From positions 1 to 42,229 of the forward strand of contig JAUNVL010000014.1 of NCBI GenBank assembly GCA_030537675.1: a stretch of DNA of 42,229 nucleotides, written 5' to 3'. The DNA comes from Propionibacteriaceae bacterium (GTDB taxonomy: Bacteria; Actinomycetota; Actinomycetes; Propionibacteriales; Propionibacteriaceae). The translations under genes were made by a program, and so were the position numbers. Below, in pieces: positions 8,145-17,400 of the stretch. The first letter of the stretch is position 1. Every line of letters starts with the position of its first letter. Under the pieces are notes generated by a model. That model was not told where the DNA came from. It was given only the letters and a program-made list of their open reading frames with translations, and did no database searches.

Positions 8145-11100
8145 ATGGCGCACTCACCCGGGGAACAGAGCGCGGTGGCGGAAGTGGTCGACGATGCCGT
8201 CGAACTCGCCCTTGCGTGGCACAGCCGAGCAACGCAGGAGGAAACACGGCTGGAGCGGGCCACCGGTCGCCAACTGGCCGGACTCCTTTCCGACGAGAAA
8301 GGGCTCGCGCTGGCAGTCCGGTTCGTCGACGAGGTGGCACGCGCGGAGGACGTGCACGTGGCCGCGAAAGTGCTCAAGACGCTGCGCGGTGACACCGGGT
8401 TCCTGGGGCCCCTGGACCGGCTGATGCTCGGGGTGGGCGCCCGACTCGCACCCCTGGCCCCCTGGGTGGTGGTTCCGCTCGCCCGGAAACGCCTCCGCCA
8501 ACTCGTGGGGCATCTGGTGGTGGACGCATGCGATCCTGGTCTCGCCCGTCACCTCGCTCGCTTCCAGAATGACGGCGTCACACTCAACGTCAACCTCCTC
8601 GGCGAAGCCGTGCTCGGCGAGGAGGAGGCCGCATCCCGCACCCAACGCAACGTGGCCCTGCTGGAGCGCCCCGACGTCGACTACGTGTCGGTCAAGGTGT
8701 CCTCGCTCGCCTCCCAGATCTCCACCTGGGACACCGCGGGGACGGTGGAACGCGTGTCGGCGCCTCTCCGACGCATCTACCGTGCAGCGGTGGCCCGCAC
8801 ACCCCACGCCTTCGTGAACCTGGACATGGAGGAGTACCGCGACCTCGATCTCACCATCGCCGTGTTCGAGGCGCTGCTCGTGGAACCGGAGTTCCTGCAC
8901 CTCGAGGCCGGCATCGCGCTCCAGGCATACCTGCCCGACGCCCTGGGCGCGCTGGAACACCTCATCGAGTTCGCCACCCGCCGCCAGCGAATGGGCGGCG
9001 CCGGCATCAAGGTGCGCGTCGTCAAGGGGGCGAACCTGGCCATGGAGGGGGTCGAGGCTGAAGTCCACGGCTGGGCCACCGCGCCGTACTCCAGCAAGGC
9101 GGACGTGGATGCCAACTACTTGCGCGTGGTGGAGCGGGCCCTGCGCCCGGACGCCAGTGCCGTGCTGCGGCTGGGGGTGGCCAGCCACAACCTCTTCGAC
9201 GTGGCCGCCGCCCACCTCCTGGCACAACGTCGCGGGGTGGGTGAGCGGCTGGACGTCGAGATGCTGCAGGGGATGTCCCCGGCGCAGGGTCGGGTGGTGC
9301 TCCAGGATGTCGGTTCCATGGTGCTCTACACCCCTGTCGTCTCCCCCAAGGACTTCGACGTTGCCGTGTCCTATCTGGTGCGCCGACTGGAGGAGAACGC
9401 CCAACCGCAGAACTTCCTGCATGCGATGGCCGGTGATGGCTCGGCGATGAAAGAGCAACAGCGCTGGTTCCGGGAGGCGGCCGCGGCCGTGAATTCCACC
9501 CCGCTGGGCCGCAGACGCACTCCGGAGCGGCATCCCATCGGTGATCGTTTCACCAACGCTGCCAACTCCGACCCTGCGTTGGCAGAAACCCGTCGCTGGG
9601 CCGCCGACGCCGTCGACAGGGATCCCGGGGGTGTGCAGACGCCGCGCCACACGGTCGACGACATCGACGAGGCGGTATCGACCGGACGAGCGGCAGCCGC
9701 TCATTGGTCGGCTCGGGGAGCCATGGCCAGGGCTGACGTGTTGCGCGAGGCGGCCCGCCAGTTGGAAGCACGACGCGGGCAACTCATCACCGCGATGGCC
9801 GCCGAGGGCGGCAAGACCATTGACCAGTCCGATCCCGAGGTGAGCGAGGCCGTCGACTTCGCCAGTTATTACGCCGATGCGGCGGTCCAACTCGAACCCG
9901 GCCACCCCATGTCCGACGGCGCCACGTTCCTGCCTCCCACCCTCACCCTCATCACCCCGCCCTGGAACTTCCCGGTGGCGATCCCCATCGGTGGGGTACT
10001 GGCTGCGCTGGCCGCCGGGTCGTCGGTCATCATCAAGCCGGCGCACCCCGTTCCGCGATGCACGGAGATCGCGGTGGAGGGCCTGTGGGCCGCGGGAGTT
10101 CCCCGGGAGGTACTGCAGGTGGTCCGCACCGGCGAAGGCGATGCAGGCAGGCATCTCGTGTCACATTCCGGTGTCGACGTCGTGGTCCTGACGGGGGCGA
10201 TCGAGACGGCCGAGTTGTTTGCCTCGTGGAGAACAGGACGCAGGAACGGTCCGCGGGTGCACGCCGAGACCTCCGGCAAGAATGCCCTGGTCCTCACCCC
10301 TGCCGCAGACGTCGACCTGGCCGTCGCAGACCTCGTCAAGTCTGCCTTCGGGCATGCCGGGCAGAAGTGTTCGGCCGCGTCGTTGGCGATTCTGGTGGGA
10401 TCAGTCGGCAGGTCGCAACGGTTCCGGCGGCAGCTCATCGACGCCGTGACGTCACTGCGGGTGGGTTGGCCGGATGACGTCGGTGCGGCGATGGGCCCCC
10501 TCATCGAACCGCCGGAGGGCAAGCTCCTGCGTGCACTGACGACGCTGGAAGAGGGTGAGCGCTGGCTGGTGGAGCCGCAGCAGCTGGACGACTCGGGCAG
10601 GCTCTGGTCGCCAGGGGTGAAGGACGGCGTGGCACCCGGATCGTTCCTCCATCTCACCGAGGTGTTCGGACCGGTGCTCGCTCTGATGCGGGCCCGGGAC
10701 CTGGACGAGGCCATCTCCTGGCAGAACGCCACCCGGTTCGGACTCACCGGCGGGATCCACAGCCTGGATCCCGAAGAAATCGGCACGTGGCTGGAACAGG
10801 TGGAAGTGGGCAATGCCTACGTCAACCGCGGAATCACGGGCGCGATAGTGAGGCGTCAGCCGTTTGGGGGCTGGAAGGACTCGTCCGTGGGGTCCGCTGC
10901 CAAAGCCGGCGGCCCCAACTACGTCGCCAGCCTCGGCTCCTGGATGCCCGGCGAACTCCCGACGATGCGCCAGCGTCCGCTGCCCAGCGCCACCGCACTG
11001 GCCACGGCACTGGCACCGTTGGTGGCTACCGACGAGGAGCGAAGGTGGTTTGACGCATCGGTGGAATCGGACGCGCATGCCTGGGCCACGGAGTTCGCTC

Positions 11101-11585
11101 AGGCGCGGGACGAGACCGGCCTGCTGTCGGAGAGCAACGAGTTCCGGTACCTTCCCGTGCCCAGGGTGGTGGTGCGGTGCGAGCCGGGCACCCGGTTGGT
11201 GGAATTGGCACGCGTGCTCGCGGCTGCGGGAGTGGTGAACGTGGAGGTGCGGTTGTCGCTTGCACCGACGGTCGCGCAGGAACTGGACGGTGTGCTGCTG
11301 CAGTCAGGGCCCGGGCGGGCGCTCGCAGACATGCTTGCGCCGCTACGGGTGGTACCGACGGGGCCGCTCGCGACGTGGGTGGGTGATTCACTGCCCGGAA
11401 CGCGGGTGCGGGGACTCGGCGACGCCAGTCACCTGTATGACGCTCTCGCCTCGACGGGCATCGACGTGCATGCAGGTCCTGTGCTGGCCAACGGTCGACG
11501 GGAGTTGCTCACCCTGCTGCGCGAGCAGTCGATCAGCCGCACCTTGCACCGCTTCGGCCATGTCCCCCCGGAACTCGTCCGCTGA
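8145..11585 (+). CDS. putA: Bifunctional proline dehydrogenase / glutamate-semialdehyde dehydrogenase
   Basis: This 1,146-residue enzyme oxidises proline to glutamate in two steps (FAD-linked proline dehydrogenase, then NAD-linked aldehyde dehydrogenase). The N-terminal half has the PRODH barrel strands VSVKVSSLASQI, GIKVRVVKGANL, RLGVASHNLFD, EMLQGMSPAQ and the substrate-binding motif RRLEENAQPQNF. The ALDH half has TPPWNFPVAIPIGG, the general base in HAETSGKN (Glu about 708) and the nucleophile in GHAGQKCSAASL (Cys about 742). A C-terminal tail of about 190 residues follows, as in other actinobacterial PutA proteins. There is no N-terminal DNA-binding ribbon-helix-helix, so it is not an autorepressor. 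The ATG has only GGA nearby; a CAGACT hexamer 6 nt upstream could give a leaderless mRNA. It converges on ald with a 23-bp gap. Confidence 0.96.
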   Translation: MAHSPGEQSAVAEVVDDAVELALAWHSRATQEETRLERATGRQLAGLLSDEKGLALAVRFVDEVARAEDVHVAAKVLKTLRGDTGFLGPLDRLMLGVGARLAPLAPWVVVPLARKRLRQLVGHLVVDACDPGLARHLARFQNDGVTLNVNLLGEAVLGEEEAASRTQRNVALLERPDVDYVSVKVSSLASQISTWDTAGTVERVSAPLRRIYRAAVARTPHAFVNLDMEEYRDLDLTIAVFEALLVEPEFLHLEAGIALQAYLPDALGALEHLIEFATRRQRMGGAGIKVRVVKGANLAMEGVEAEVHGWATAPYSSKADVDANYLRVVERALRPDASAVLRLGVASHNLFDVAAAHLLAQRRGVGERLDVEMLQGMSPAQGRVVLQDVGSMVLYTPVVSPKDFDVAVSYLVRRLEENAQPQNFLHAMAGDGSAMKEQQRWFREAAAAVNSTPLGRRRTPERHPIGDRFTNAANSDPALAETRRWAADAVDRDPGGVQTPRHTVDDIDEAVSTGRAAAAHWSARGAMARADVLREAARQLEARRGQLITAMAAEGGKTIDQSDPEVSEAVDFASYYADAAVQLEPGHPMSDGATFLPPTLTLITPPWNFPVAIPIGGVLAALAAGSSVIIKPAHPVPRCTEIAVEGLWAAGVPREVLQVVRTGEGDAGRHLVSHSGVDVVVLTGAIETAELFASWRTGRRNGPRVHAETSGKNALVLTPAADVDLAVADLVKSAFGHAGQKCSAASLAILVGSVGRSQRFRRQLIDAVTSLRVGWPDDVGAAMGPLIEPPEGKLLRALTTLEEGERWLVEPQQLDDSGRLWSPGVKDGVAPGSFLHLTEVFGPVLALMRARDLDEAISWQNATRFGLTGGIHSLDPEEIGTWLEQVEVGNAYVNRGITGAIVRRQPFGGWKDSSVGSAAKAGGPNYVASLGSWMPGELPTMRQRPLPSATALATALAPLVATDEERRWFDASVESDAHAWATEFAQARDETGLLSESNEFRYLPVPRVVVRCEPGTRLVELARVLAAAGVVNVEVRLSLAPTVAQELDGVLLQSGPGRALADMLAPLRVVPTGPLATWVGDSLPGTRVRGLGDASHLYDALASTGIDVHAGPVLANGRRELLTLLREQSISRTLHRFGHVPPELVR

Positions 11586-11608
11586 CAAGGCTCCCTGCGG
11601 TGGGTCGG

Positions 11609-12727
11609 TCAGTGCTTCAGGATTTTTTTCAGGGTGACCAGCTCCAGTTCCAGGGACTCTGCCACCGCAGCGTTCGTCACGTGGCCGCCGTGGGTGTTCA
11701 GTCCGGCTGCCAGCGCGGGATCGTGCCGCATCGCGTCGCGCCATCCCTGGTCGGCCAGCTTCAGCACATACGGCAGTGTGGCGTTGGCCAGGGCGTAGGT
11801 GGAGGTGTGTGGAACGGCGCCCGGCATGTTGGACACGCAGTAGAACGTGGAGCCATGGACCGTGAACGTCGGGTCGTCGTGCGTGGTGGGATGGGAGTCC
11901 TCGAAACAACCGCCCTGATCGATGGCGATGTCCACCAGGACCGAGCCGGGTTTCATCTCGGCCACCAAGTCGTTCGGCACCAGTTTCGGCGCACGAGCCC
12001 CCGGGATCAGGACTGACCCGATCACCAGATCGGCACCCACCACCTGCTCCCGCACGGTGAGCTCGTTGGAAGCGAGTTGCTGCACGGCACCGCCCCAGTA
12101 CCAGGACGCGTCGCGCAGCTTGGCGAGGTTGGTGTCCAGGAGGGTGACATCGGCACCCATCCCTGCAGCGATGTGGGCAGCCATGCGGCCCGACACGCCC
12201 GCTCCGAGGATGACAACCTTGGCGTTGGCCACGCCACCGATTCCGCCCATCATCACGCCGCGTCCACCCTGGGGTTTCGTGAGGTGATAGGCACCGAGCT
12301 GGGGTGCGAGGCAACCTGCCACCTCACTCATCGGCTGGAGCAGCGGCAGCGACTTGTCCTCCAGTTGAACGGTTTCGTAGGCGATGGCGGTGGTGCCGGC
12401 CGAGAGCAGCGCGTCGGTGCATCCCGCTCCGGCGGCCAGGTGCAGATAGGTGAAGAGCATGAGGTCATCCCGGAGGAACTGAAACTCCTCCTTCTCCGGC
12501 TCCTTGACCTTCATCACGAGTTCAGCGAACTCCCACGTCGACTGGGCGTCCGGCAGGATCTGCGCACCGACGGCCTCGTACTCGCTGTCAGGAATCGACG
12601 AGCCGATTCCAGCACCCGCCTGGACCGCCACCTCGTGTCCGTGTTTCACCAACTCATTGATACCCGTGGGGGTCATCGCCACGCGGAATTCGTTGTTCTT
12701 GACCTCGAGCGGGACAGCAATCCTCAT
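11609..12727 (-). CDS. ald: Alanine dehydrogenase
   Basis: A 372-residue NAD-dependent enzyme interconverting L-alanine with pyruvate and ammonium. The N-terminus MRIAVPLEVKNNEFRVAMTP and the substrate-site LFTYLHLAAG (the conserved His) are hallmarks. The Rossmann motif VVILGAGVSGRMAA and VLVDIAIDQGGCFE (the conserved Asp) follow, then the family signature STFYCVSNMPGAVPHTST. The length is full. GAGGAG lies at proper distance before the ATG. It converges with putA and is read in the same direction as tadC upstream, but it has its own likely promoter. With putA it forms a small amino-acid catabolic module: proline to glutamate, alanine to pyruvate. Confidence 0.97.
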   Translation of the reverse strand: MRIAVPLEVKNNEFRVAMTPTGINELVKHGHEVAVQAGAGIGSSIPDSEYEAVGAQILPDAQSTWEFAELVMKVKEPEKEEFQFLRDDLMLFTYLHLAAGAGCTDALLSAGTTAIAYETVQLEDKSLPLLQPMSEVAGCLAPQLGAYHLTKPQGGRGVMMGGIGGVANAKVVILGAGVSGRMAAHIAAGMGADVTLLDTNLAKLRDASWYWGGAVQQLASNELTVREQVVGADLVIGSVLIPGARAPKLVPNDLVAEMKPGSVLVDIAIDQGGCFEDSHPTTHDDPTFTVHGSTFYCVSNMPGAVPHTSTYALANATLPYVLKLADQGWRDAMRHDPALAAGLNTHGGHVTNAAVAESLELELVTLKKILKH

Positions 12728-12757
12728 TGTGACTCCTCAGGGTGGGTACCGGCGTTC

Positions 12758-12763
12758 ACACTA
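12758..12763 (-). promoter_or_regulatory. Likely ald -10 box
   Basis: TAGTGT on the minus strand fits TANNNT and would start a transcript about 24 nt before the ald ATG, with the GAGGAG ribosome binding site inside the leader. No convincing -35 is present. Confidence 0.4.
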
Positions 12764-12790
12764 CCGTCGGGCGACACCCATCAGCAGGGT

Positions 12791-13537
12791 TCACGGCGAA
12801 AGAAGCCCCTCCAACAACCCCGCGATGATCGGCAGAACACCGACCAGCACGAAGGCCGGCAGGAAGCATGCCATCAGAGGGACGACGGAGCGCACGCCCG
12901 CCGTTCGGGCGCGCTGCAATGCCTGCTCCTGCGCCACGAGCCTGGCCTCGTCAGCATGGACGTGCAGCACCTCCACGAGGGATGTACCGGAGCGTGCTGA
13001 GCGAGCTACGTCCCGCGCCACACCGCCCCACACGTCGTCATCGGCCAACTCCAGCCAGGCCTGCGGTTCCGCTACACCCATGGTCAGTTGACCGGATACC
13101 TTCGCCAGAATTGTTGCGGTGGCATCCTCCGCGACGTCGGCCACCACCTCCACCGCATGCCTCATGGGCGCTCCGGCCGAGAGGCACACGGCCAGCAATT
13201 CAACGGTGTCCGCCAATTCCTTCTGCACGGTCCCGTTGGGCGCGAGTCTGGCTGGCAACCAGCCGAGGCCCAACACCACCACCGCGAGGGCTGCGAGCCC
13301 CGCGGCAACCCCTGTGATGGTGGGGAGTGCGACGAGCACCAGCACGGATGCCAGTGCGCCCAGCAGCACCCGCACCCTCAGCGCCGGTGCACCCTGTCGG
13401 CCACGTACCCACCGCGTCCCGCGCACTGTGGGGGTCTCGTGTGACGTGTCCAACCGGCGCAACTGCAGGCGCGGGTCGGGCACAGCCACCCACAGGGCGG
13501 CCACGATCAACACCGTCGCCGTCACCACCCAGATCAT
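12791..13537 (-). CDS. TadC-like inner-membrane platform protein
   Basis: A 248-residue type II/IV secretion F-domain protein. An N-terminal hydrophobic segment (WVVTATVLIVAALWVAVP) and a central helical pair (VLLGALASVLVLVALPTITG, LAALAVVVLGLGWL) precede the T2SSF core ELLAVCLSAGAPMRHAVEVV. A C-terminal membrane hairpin ends in FLPAFVLVGVLPIIAGLLEG. With TadB it forms the membrane platform on which the ATPase acts. The ATG overlaps the tadB stop (ATGA), so longer upstream starts are rejected. It is the last gene of the four-gene block and is followed by ald rather than the pilin genes. Confidence 0.87.
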   Translation of the reverse strand: MIWVVTATVLIVAALWVAVPDPRLQLRRLDTSHETPTVRGTRWVRGRQGAPALRVRVLLGALASVLVLVALPTITGVAAGLAALAVVVLGLGWLPARLAPNGTVQKELADTVELLAVCLSAGAPMRHAVEVVADVAEDATATILAKVSGQLTMGVAEPQAWLELADDDVWGGVARDVARSARSGTSLVEVLHVHADEARLVAQEQALQRARTAGVRSVVPLMACFLPAFVLVGVLPIIAGLLEGLLSP

Positions 13538-14334
13538 CGGGTGCGCTGCCGCGTCTGTTCGCCGGATCGGGCAACTTTCTCCGTCCAGAGAACCCCTGTG
13601 CAGGCCAGGATCACTCCCAGCAGGAGCGCCACCTCCCCGAGCCATGAGCCGAAGAGGAAGGTGAGGGGGCGGGCGCCGACGAGGGTCCCGAGGCCGATGG
13701 CCACGAAGGGCAGCAGCGCCATGATGCGGCCACCCGCGCGCGCTGCAGCCAACTCTGCCGCCACCACGGATGCCAGATGGCGTTCCTGTCTCAGGTTCTC
13801 CGCCACCCTGGCCAGAACCACAGCGATGGGCGCTCCAGTGCGCTCACTCACCCGCCAAGCTGCGGCCACCTTTGCCAACCCAGCACGGCCCGGCTGGTCG
13901 CCCAGCTCATGCAGCGCAGCCCCCACGTCACCACCGAGGCGGCTGGTCATGGCGGCGGAGGCGAGGACTGGGCAGTCAGCAGCTGCATCCCGCAGTGCGT
14001 GTGCCGGGATCTGGCCGGCCTGCAACAGCAACGCCAGGGTTCGGGCTGCGCGAGCAGTCTCACTCCGCGCCCGGGCCTGACGATGATCCCGACGTGCCCC
14101 TCGCACCACCCACGCGGCCGTGGCGACCAGCACGAAGCACGTCAGCATCCATCCGGTGGCGCGTGGACCGGCAACAAGATGAACCAGCACCAGCGCCATG
14201 CAGGAGAGCACCACGACGGCAATCCCCTGGCTTCGTTGGCGATTCACCCGCGGCTGGAGGCGACACAGTTCACGCCCAGCCGGAGCTCCCACCGCGACGG
14301 CGGCGGCCAGCGCGAAGAACAAGACGGCGATCAT
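13534..14334 (-). CDS. TadB-like inner-membrane platform protein
   Basis: A 266-residue F-domain membrane protein. The N-terminus [16 protein letters not shown] is a membrane segment, with a second pair at about residues 35-75. The cytosolic T2SSF core contains ARTLALLLQAGQIPAHALRD and WRVSERTGAPIAVVLARVAE. The C-terminus holds two more hydrophobic helices (ALLPFVAIGLGTLVG, VALLLGVILACTGVLW). It is translationally coupled on both sides: its ATG overlaps the tadA stop and its stop overlaps the tadC ATG, each as ATGA. A longer in-frame start at 14379 would lie inside tadA and is not needed. Confidence 0.87.
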   Translation of the reverse strand: MIAVLFFALAAAVAVGAPAGRELCRLQPRVNRQRSQGIAVVVLSCMALVLVHLVAGPRATGWMLTCFVLVATAAWVVRGARRDHRQARARSETARAARTLALLLQAGQIPAHALRDAAADCPVLASAAMTSRLGGDVGAALHELGDQPGRAGLAKVAAAWRVSERTGAPIAVVLARVAENLRQERHLASVVAAELAAARAGGRIMALLPFVAIGLGTLVGARPLTFLFGSWLGEVALLLGVILACTGVLWTEKVARSGEQTRQRTR

Positions 14335-15476
14335 GTGAGCCCCACGCAGGAGCGCAATGCTGATGCGCCGTCCTGCCAAGTGACACCGGCGGGTCCGAAA
14401 CTGGCTGCGGGCTGGATGGTGACCCAGCCATCATTCCCACGGATGAAGAGTCCAATGCCGGACACTCCCCTCGAGCCGTCAGGCCAGCGCGTCACGTGGA
14501 CCGCCACACGAAGCGCTGAGGCGAGTTGAGCATGGCAGGCTTCCCTCCCCAGGCCCCCCAGGGCAGCCAACGCCTCCAGCCGTGCGGGAACGTCGCCCAC
14601 TGAGTTGGCGTGAACCGTGCCGCAGCCACCCTCGTGCCCGGTGTTCAACGCGGCCAGCATGTCGCAGAGTTCTCCGCCACGGACCTCGCCCAGCACGATG
14701 CGGTCAGGCCTCATCCGCAGGGCCTGCCTGACGAGCGAGGTCAAGGTGATGGCGCCGAGTCCCTCGGTGTTCGCCGGGCGCGCCTCCAGCCGGACGCAAT
14801 GGGGGTGATTGGGCGCGAGTTCCCGCGCATCCTCCACCACCACTATTCGTTCGTTCGCAGCGACGAGCGCGAGCATCGCTGCCAACAGCGTCGTCTTGCC
14901 GGAGCCGGTGCCACCGCTGATGACGAACGGAACCTTCCGGGCGATGAGCCCCACGAGCACCGCATGCGCCTCCACGGCGAGTGATCCCTGATCCAGCATT
15001 TCTCGAAGCGTCAGCCGTGCCGGGGCCGGGATCCTCAGCGAGATGCAGGTCCCGGGCGAGGCGACGGGTGCCAGGACGGCGTGGAGGCGTGTCCCGTCCG
15101 CCAATCTCCCGTCCACGAACGGCTGCGAATCATCAAGGCGTCGACCGGCGGCCGCAGCGAGGCGGATGGCGAGTCGACGCACCTGTTCGTCGTCGAAGAA
15201 GACGAGGTCGGTGGCCTCCAGCCCCTGCCCCCGATCAACGAAGACGCCATCGGTGCCGTTGACCACCACATCCGTGACGCCCGGCAACCGCAGCAGGTGC
15301 TCCAGTGGGCCCGCGCCCACACTGTGCCGCCGCAACGCGTCCATCGTCTCCACCATCACGTGGTCGCTGACCACCACCCCCATTGCCCGCAGTGCACCGG
15401 CAACGTCAGAGGGGGTGTGTGGACGCCCCAGCCTGCCCAGGACGCTCTGCAGTTCTTCCAGCCGTTCCCCGTTCAC
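14331..15476 (-). CDS. tadA: TadA/CpaF-type secretion ATPase
   Basis: A 381-residue hexameric ATPase of the PulE/VirB11 family powering assembly of Tad-type pili or pseudopili. It shows an N-terminal domain ([21 protein letters not shown]) and the Walker [16 protein letters not shown] (Lys about 194). The acidic box [16 protein letters not shown], a Walker B region [19 protein letters not shown] and the conserved [16 protein letters not shown] follow. The GTG start overlaps the ssd stop as GTGA, so the long upstream open frame is not coding. Its length is typical of the 'helicase/secretion neighbourhood ATPase' subfamily. Confidence 0.93.
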   Translation of the reverse strand: MNGERLEELQSVLGRLGRPHTPSDVAGALRAMGVVVSDHVMVETMDALRRHSVGAGPLEHLLRLPGVTDVVVNGTDGVFVDRGQGLEATDLVFFDDEQVRRLAIRLAAAAGRRLDDSQPFVDGRLADGTRLHAVLAPVASPGTCISLRIPAPARLTLREMLDQGSLAVEAHAVLVGLIARKVPFVISGGTGSGKTTLLAAMLALVAANERIVVVEDARELAPNHPHCVRLEARPANTEGLGAITLTSLVRQALRMRPDRIVLGEVRGGELCDMLAALNTGHEGGCGTVHANSVGDVPARLEALAALGGLGREACHAQLASALRVAVHVTRWPDGSRGVSGIGLFIRGNDGWVTIQPAASFGPAGVTWQDGASALRSCVGLT

Positions 15477-16489
15477 GCCACCAGTCCGTCCACGAGTTTG
15501 TTGACGTCCCGGCGGTACTTCCGCGCCGGGCCCGAAGTGATGCTCGCGCCGGCACCTGTCAGCCTCGGAACTGCCGGATCGTTGCGGATGGTCCCCAGCA
15601 GGGGTAGCCCCAGAGCATCCGCGACCGCTTCTGCCGGGAGCGGGCTTCCCGGACCTGTGCGCACCACCACCTGCGCTCGTGCCAGATCGCTCCGCTCCGC
15701 CACCATTCGCGCAGCCGCCACTCCCCTGACGTGGGCAGCCACCAGCATCACCGGGTGGGCATCCCCCACCCACGCAAGGTGTCTGCCATCCCCCGCATCC
15801 ACCACGATGAGGTCGTGCGAGCGTCCCAGCCCTCGCAGGACGGCCTCGACCGCCTCACGTGTGGGGTGTTCGCTGGAATCGCGTCCGAGGGCAAGAACTG
15901 AAACGCCGTCGCCGGTCACCAGTTGGGCCTTCAGATCCCCCAGCTCACCGGATGCCCCCGCCAGGTCGTTCCAGCGGATCCCGGGAGATGCCTCCAGACC
16001 GAACAGCAGGTCCAGTCCACCTCCACAGCCCGCAAGTTCCACGGTCGAGACCCGCTTTCCACGTCGTGCCGCCAGAAGTGCTGCCGCCACCGCCAGCGAA
16101 CTCGTCCCCACTCCGCCCGAACCACCCACCAGTGCCACGACGGAGGCCGTGGGACGGGTGTCACTCCGATGGGTCAGCACCTCCGCCAACCGTGCCGACG
16201 CCTGCGGCAGCGCCAGTGTGGGGGCGCCCAACTCCGCAGACGCCGCGAGAAGAGCACCGTTTGACTGCCCCACCACCCACGTCTCACCGCTGACAGCCAT
16301 GAGGTCTGCGGCGCGCGACGCCATGTCGGGGCCCACCAGACGCACGTGGGCCCCGGGCCACAGCAGCCGGAGCTCCTCACGGTCAACAGCCACCACCACC
16401 CCCGTGCCCAGCGCCAAAGCCGTGGCCTGTACCGCATCGATCAGCGCTGGATCACGCGTGACCAGTAGACATTCCGAGTCCTTCGACAT
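15473..16489 (-). CDS. ssd: Ssd/CpaE-like MinD-family protein
   Basis: A 338-residue protein at the head of the Tad operon, like Rv3660c (Ssd) of M. tuberculosis, which has been linked to septum-site regulation. Residues 1-100 form a receiver-like domain (CLLVTRDPALIDAVQATALA). A MinD/ParA fold follows, beginning VVALVGGSGGVGTSSLAVA. The P-loop (residues 122-131) has Thr where active MinD proteins have the ATP-binding Lys, so ATP hydrolysis is doubtful; such degeneration is common in this CpaE-like branch. The ATG at 16489 is chosen for the upstream GTGAGGA. An ATG at 16507 and a longer frame to 16633 lack ribosome binding sites. It likely positions or regulates the TadA-C machine. Confidence 0.85.
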   Translation of the reverse strand: MSKDSECLLVTRDPALIDAVQATALALGTGVVVAVDREELRLLWPGAHVRLVGPDMASRAADLMAVSGETWVVGQSNGALLAASAELGAPTLALPQASARLAEVLTHRSDTRPTASVVALVGGSGGVGTSSLAVAAALLAARRGKRVSTVELAGCGGGLDLLFGLEASPGIRWNDLAGASGELGDLKAQLVTGDGVSVLALGRDSSEHPTREAVEAVLRGLGRSHDLIVVDAGDGRHLAWVGDAHPVMLVAAHVRGVAAARMVAERSDLARAQVVVRTGPGSPLPAEAVADALGLPLLGTIRNDPAVPRLTGAGASITSGPARKYRRDVNKLVDGLVA

Positions 16490-16599
16490 GGTCCTCACAC
16501 GGGCCATGTTGGGCGCCCGCCGGAGTCGATCGTCAGACCCCTGGTCAATCAGTGGATAACCTGAGGGCACAGCTCCTAAGTCCCCACTCACGAGAAGAC

Positions 16600-17346
16600 A
16601 TGTCGAAGCACAACGCGATTCCACCCGAAGCACTCACCTGGCTCGCTGCCTGGCCACACGCGCGCACACTCGCAGTCCACGGGGGTGCAGCGCTCGCTCG
16701 TCGACTGCTGGCCGACGGCCACACCGTGTTTGCCATGGCTGCCGATGAACCGGAAGTGGACCGCCTGCGTGCCGCCACTGGTGCGACGCCGGTGTGGGCA
16801 CGCCCCGAGGCACTACCGCTGGACCCGTGGCAGTTCGACGTCGTCCTGAGTCATCAGGGCTTCCACACCATGGACCTCTCCTCAGCACTCCCGGAGATCG
16901 CGCGCGTTCTGCGTCCGGGTGGGTGCCTGAGCGCGTCGTACATCGTCCGCGATGATTCCGTGCCGTGGGTTCGCCGCCTCGCCGCTCTGCTGCGCCACTA
17001 CGACCCCGTCGCCATGCGGGGCGACTACGGTCATGACAGCCTGAAGGAGTTGCAGGGCTCCAAGTATTTCCCGGAAGTGGAACAGAGGGCGTTTCGCATC
17101 TGGCAGAAAGTGTCGCTCCGCAACCTGCAACTGCTCGTTGCCCGGCAGCCACTGTCAGCCAGGCTCGACGACGCGCAGCGCGCGCGGCTCGCCGCCGAGG
17201 TGAGGGAACTCTACGTTCACTCGGTGCGCCCCGGCGAGCAACTACGACTACCGTTCCAGCTGTTGTGCTGCCGTGCATGGGTCAGTCATGAGGAACTCAC
17301 CTCCCCCGTGACAGCGCCCGACACCGGCATCAAGATCCACGTGTGA
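16600..17346 (+). CDS. SAM methyltransferase-like protein
   Basis: A 248-residue protein with a class I methyltransferase layout. A degenerate motif I region is TLAVHGGAALARRLLADGHTVFA, followed by VVLSHQGFHTMD and the motif VI-like ALPEIARVLRPGGCLSASYIV. The glycine-rich motif I is eroded (VHGGAAL rather than GxGxG), so cofactor binding is likely but catalytic activity is uncertain. The ATG at 16600 has GAGAAG just upstream; an in-frame GTG at 16552 lacks a ribosome binding site. It is divergent from ssd with a 110-bp gap, and a TAACCT hexamer at 16557-16562 could serve as its -10. Substrate unknown. Confidence 0.75.
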   Translation: MSKHNAIPPEALTWLAAWPHARTLAVHGGAALARRLLADGHTVFAMAADEPEVDRLRAATGATPVWARPEALPLDPWQFDVVLSHQGFHTMDLSSALPEIARVLRPGGCLSASYIVRDDSVPWVRRLAALLRHYDPVAMRGDYGHDSLKELQGSKYFPEVEQRAFRIWQKVSLRNLQLLVARQPLSARLDDAQRARLAAEVRELYVHSVRPGEQLRLPFQLLCCRAWVSHEELTSPVTAPDTGIKIHV

Positions 17347-17370
17347 CGCATACTCAAACCAGTGGAGCCC

Positions 17371-17376
17371 TAGTCT
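17371..17376 (+). promoter_or_regulatory. -10 box upstream of the Holin-X gene
   Basis: TAGTCT fits TANNNT and would start transcription near 17383, giving an 18-nt leader that contains the AAAGGA ribosome binding site. A -35 is not clear. Confidence 0.4.
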
Positions 17377-17400
17377 GGGATCCACGTCGAAAGGATGAAG

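Noticed and set aside
8154-10154. 666-codon minus-strand frame inside putA
   Set aside because: It lies opposite conserved PRODH and ALDH motifs, and its translation resembles no protein.
14331-16633. Longer N-terminal extensions of TadA (to 15773) and Ssd (to 16633)
   Set aside because: The extensions lie inside the preceding gene or lack ribosome binding sites, while the shorter starts have GTGA overlap or GAGGA sites.
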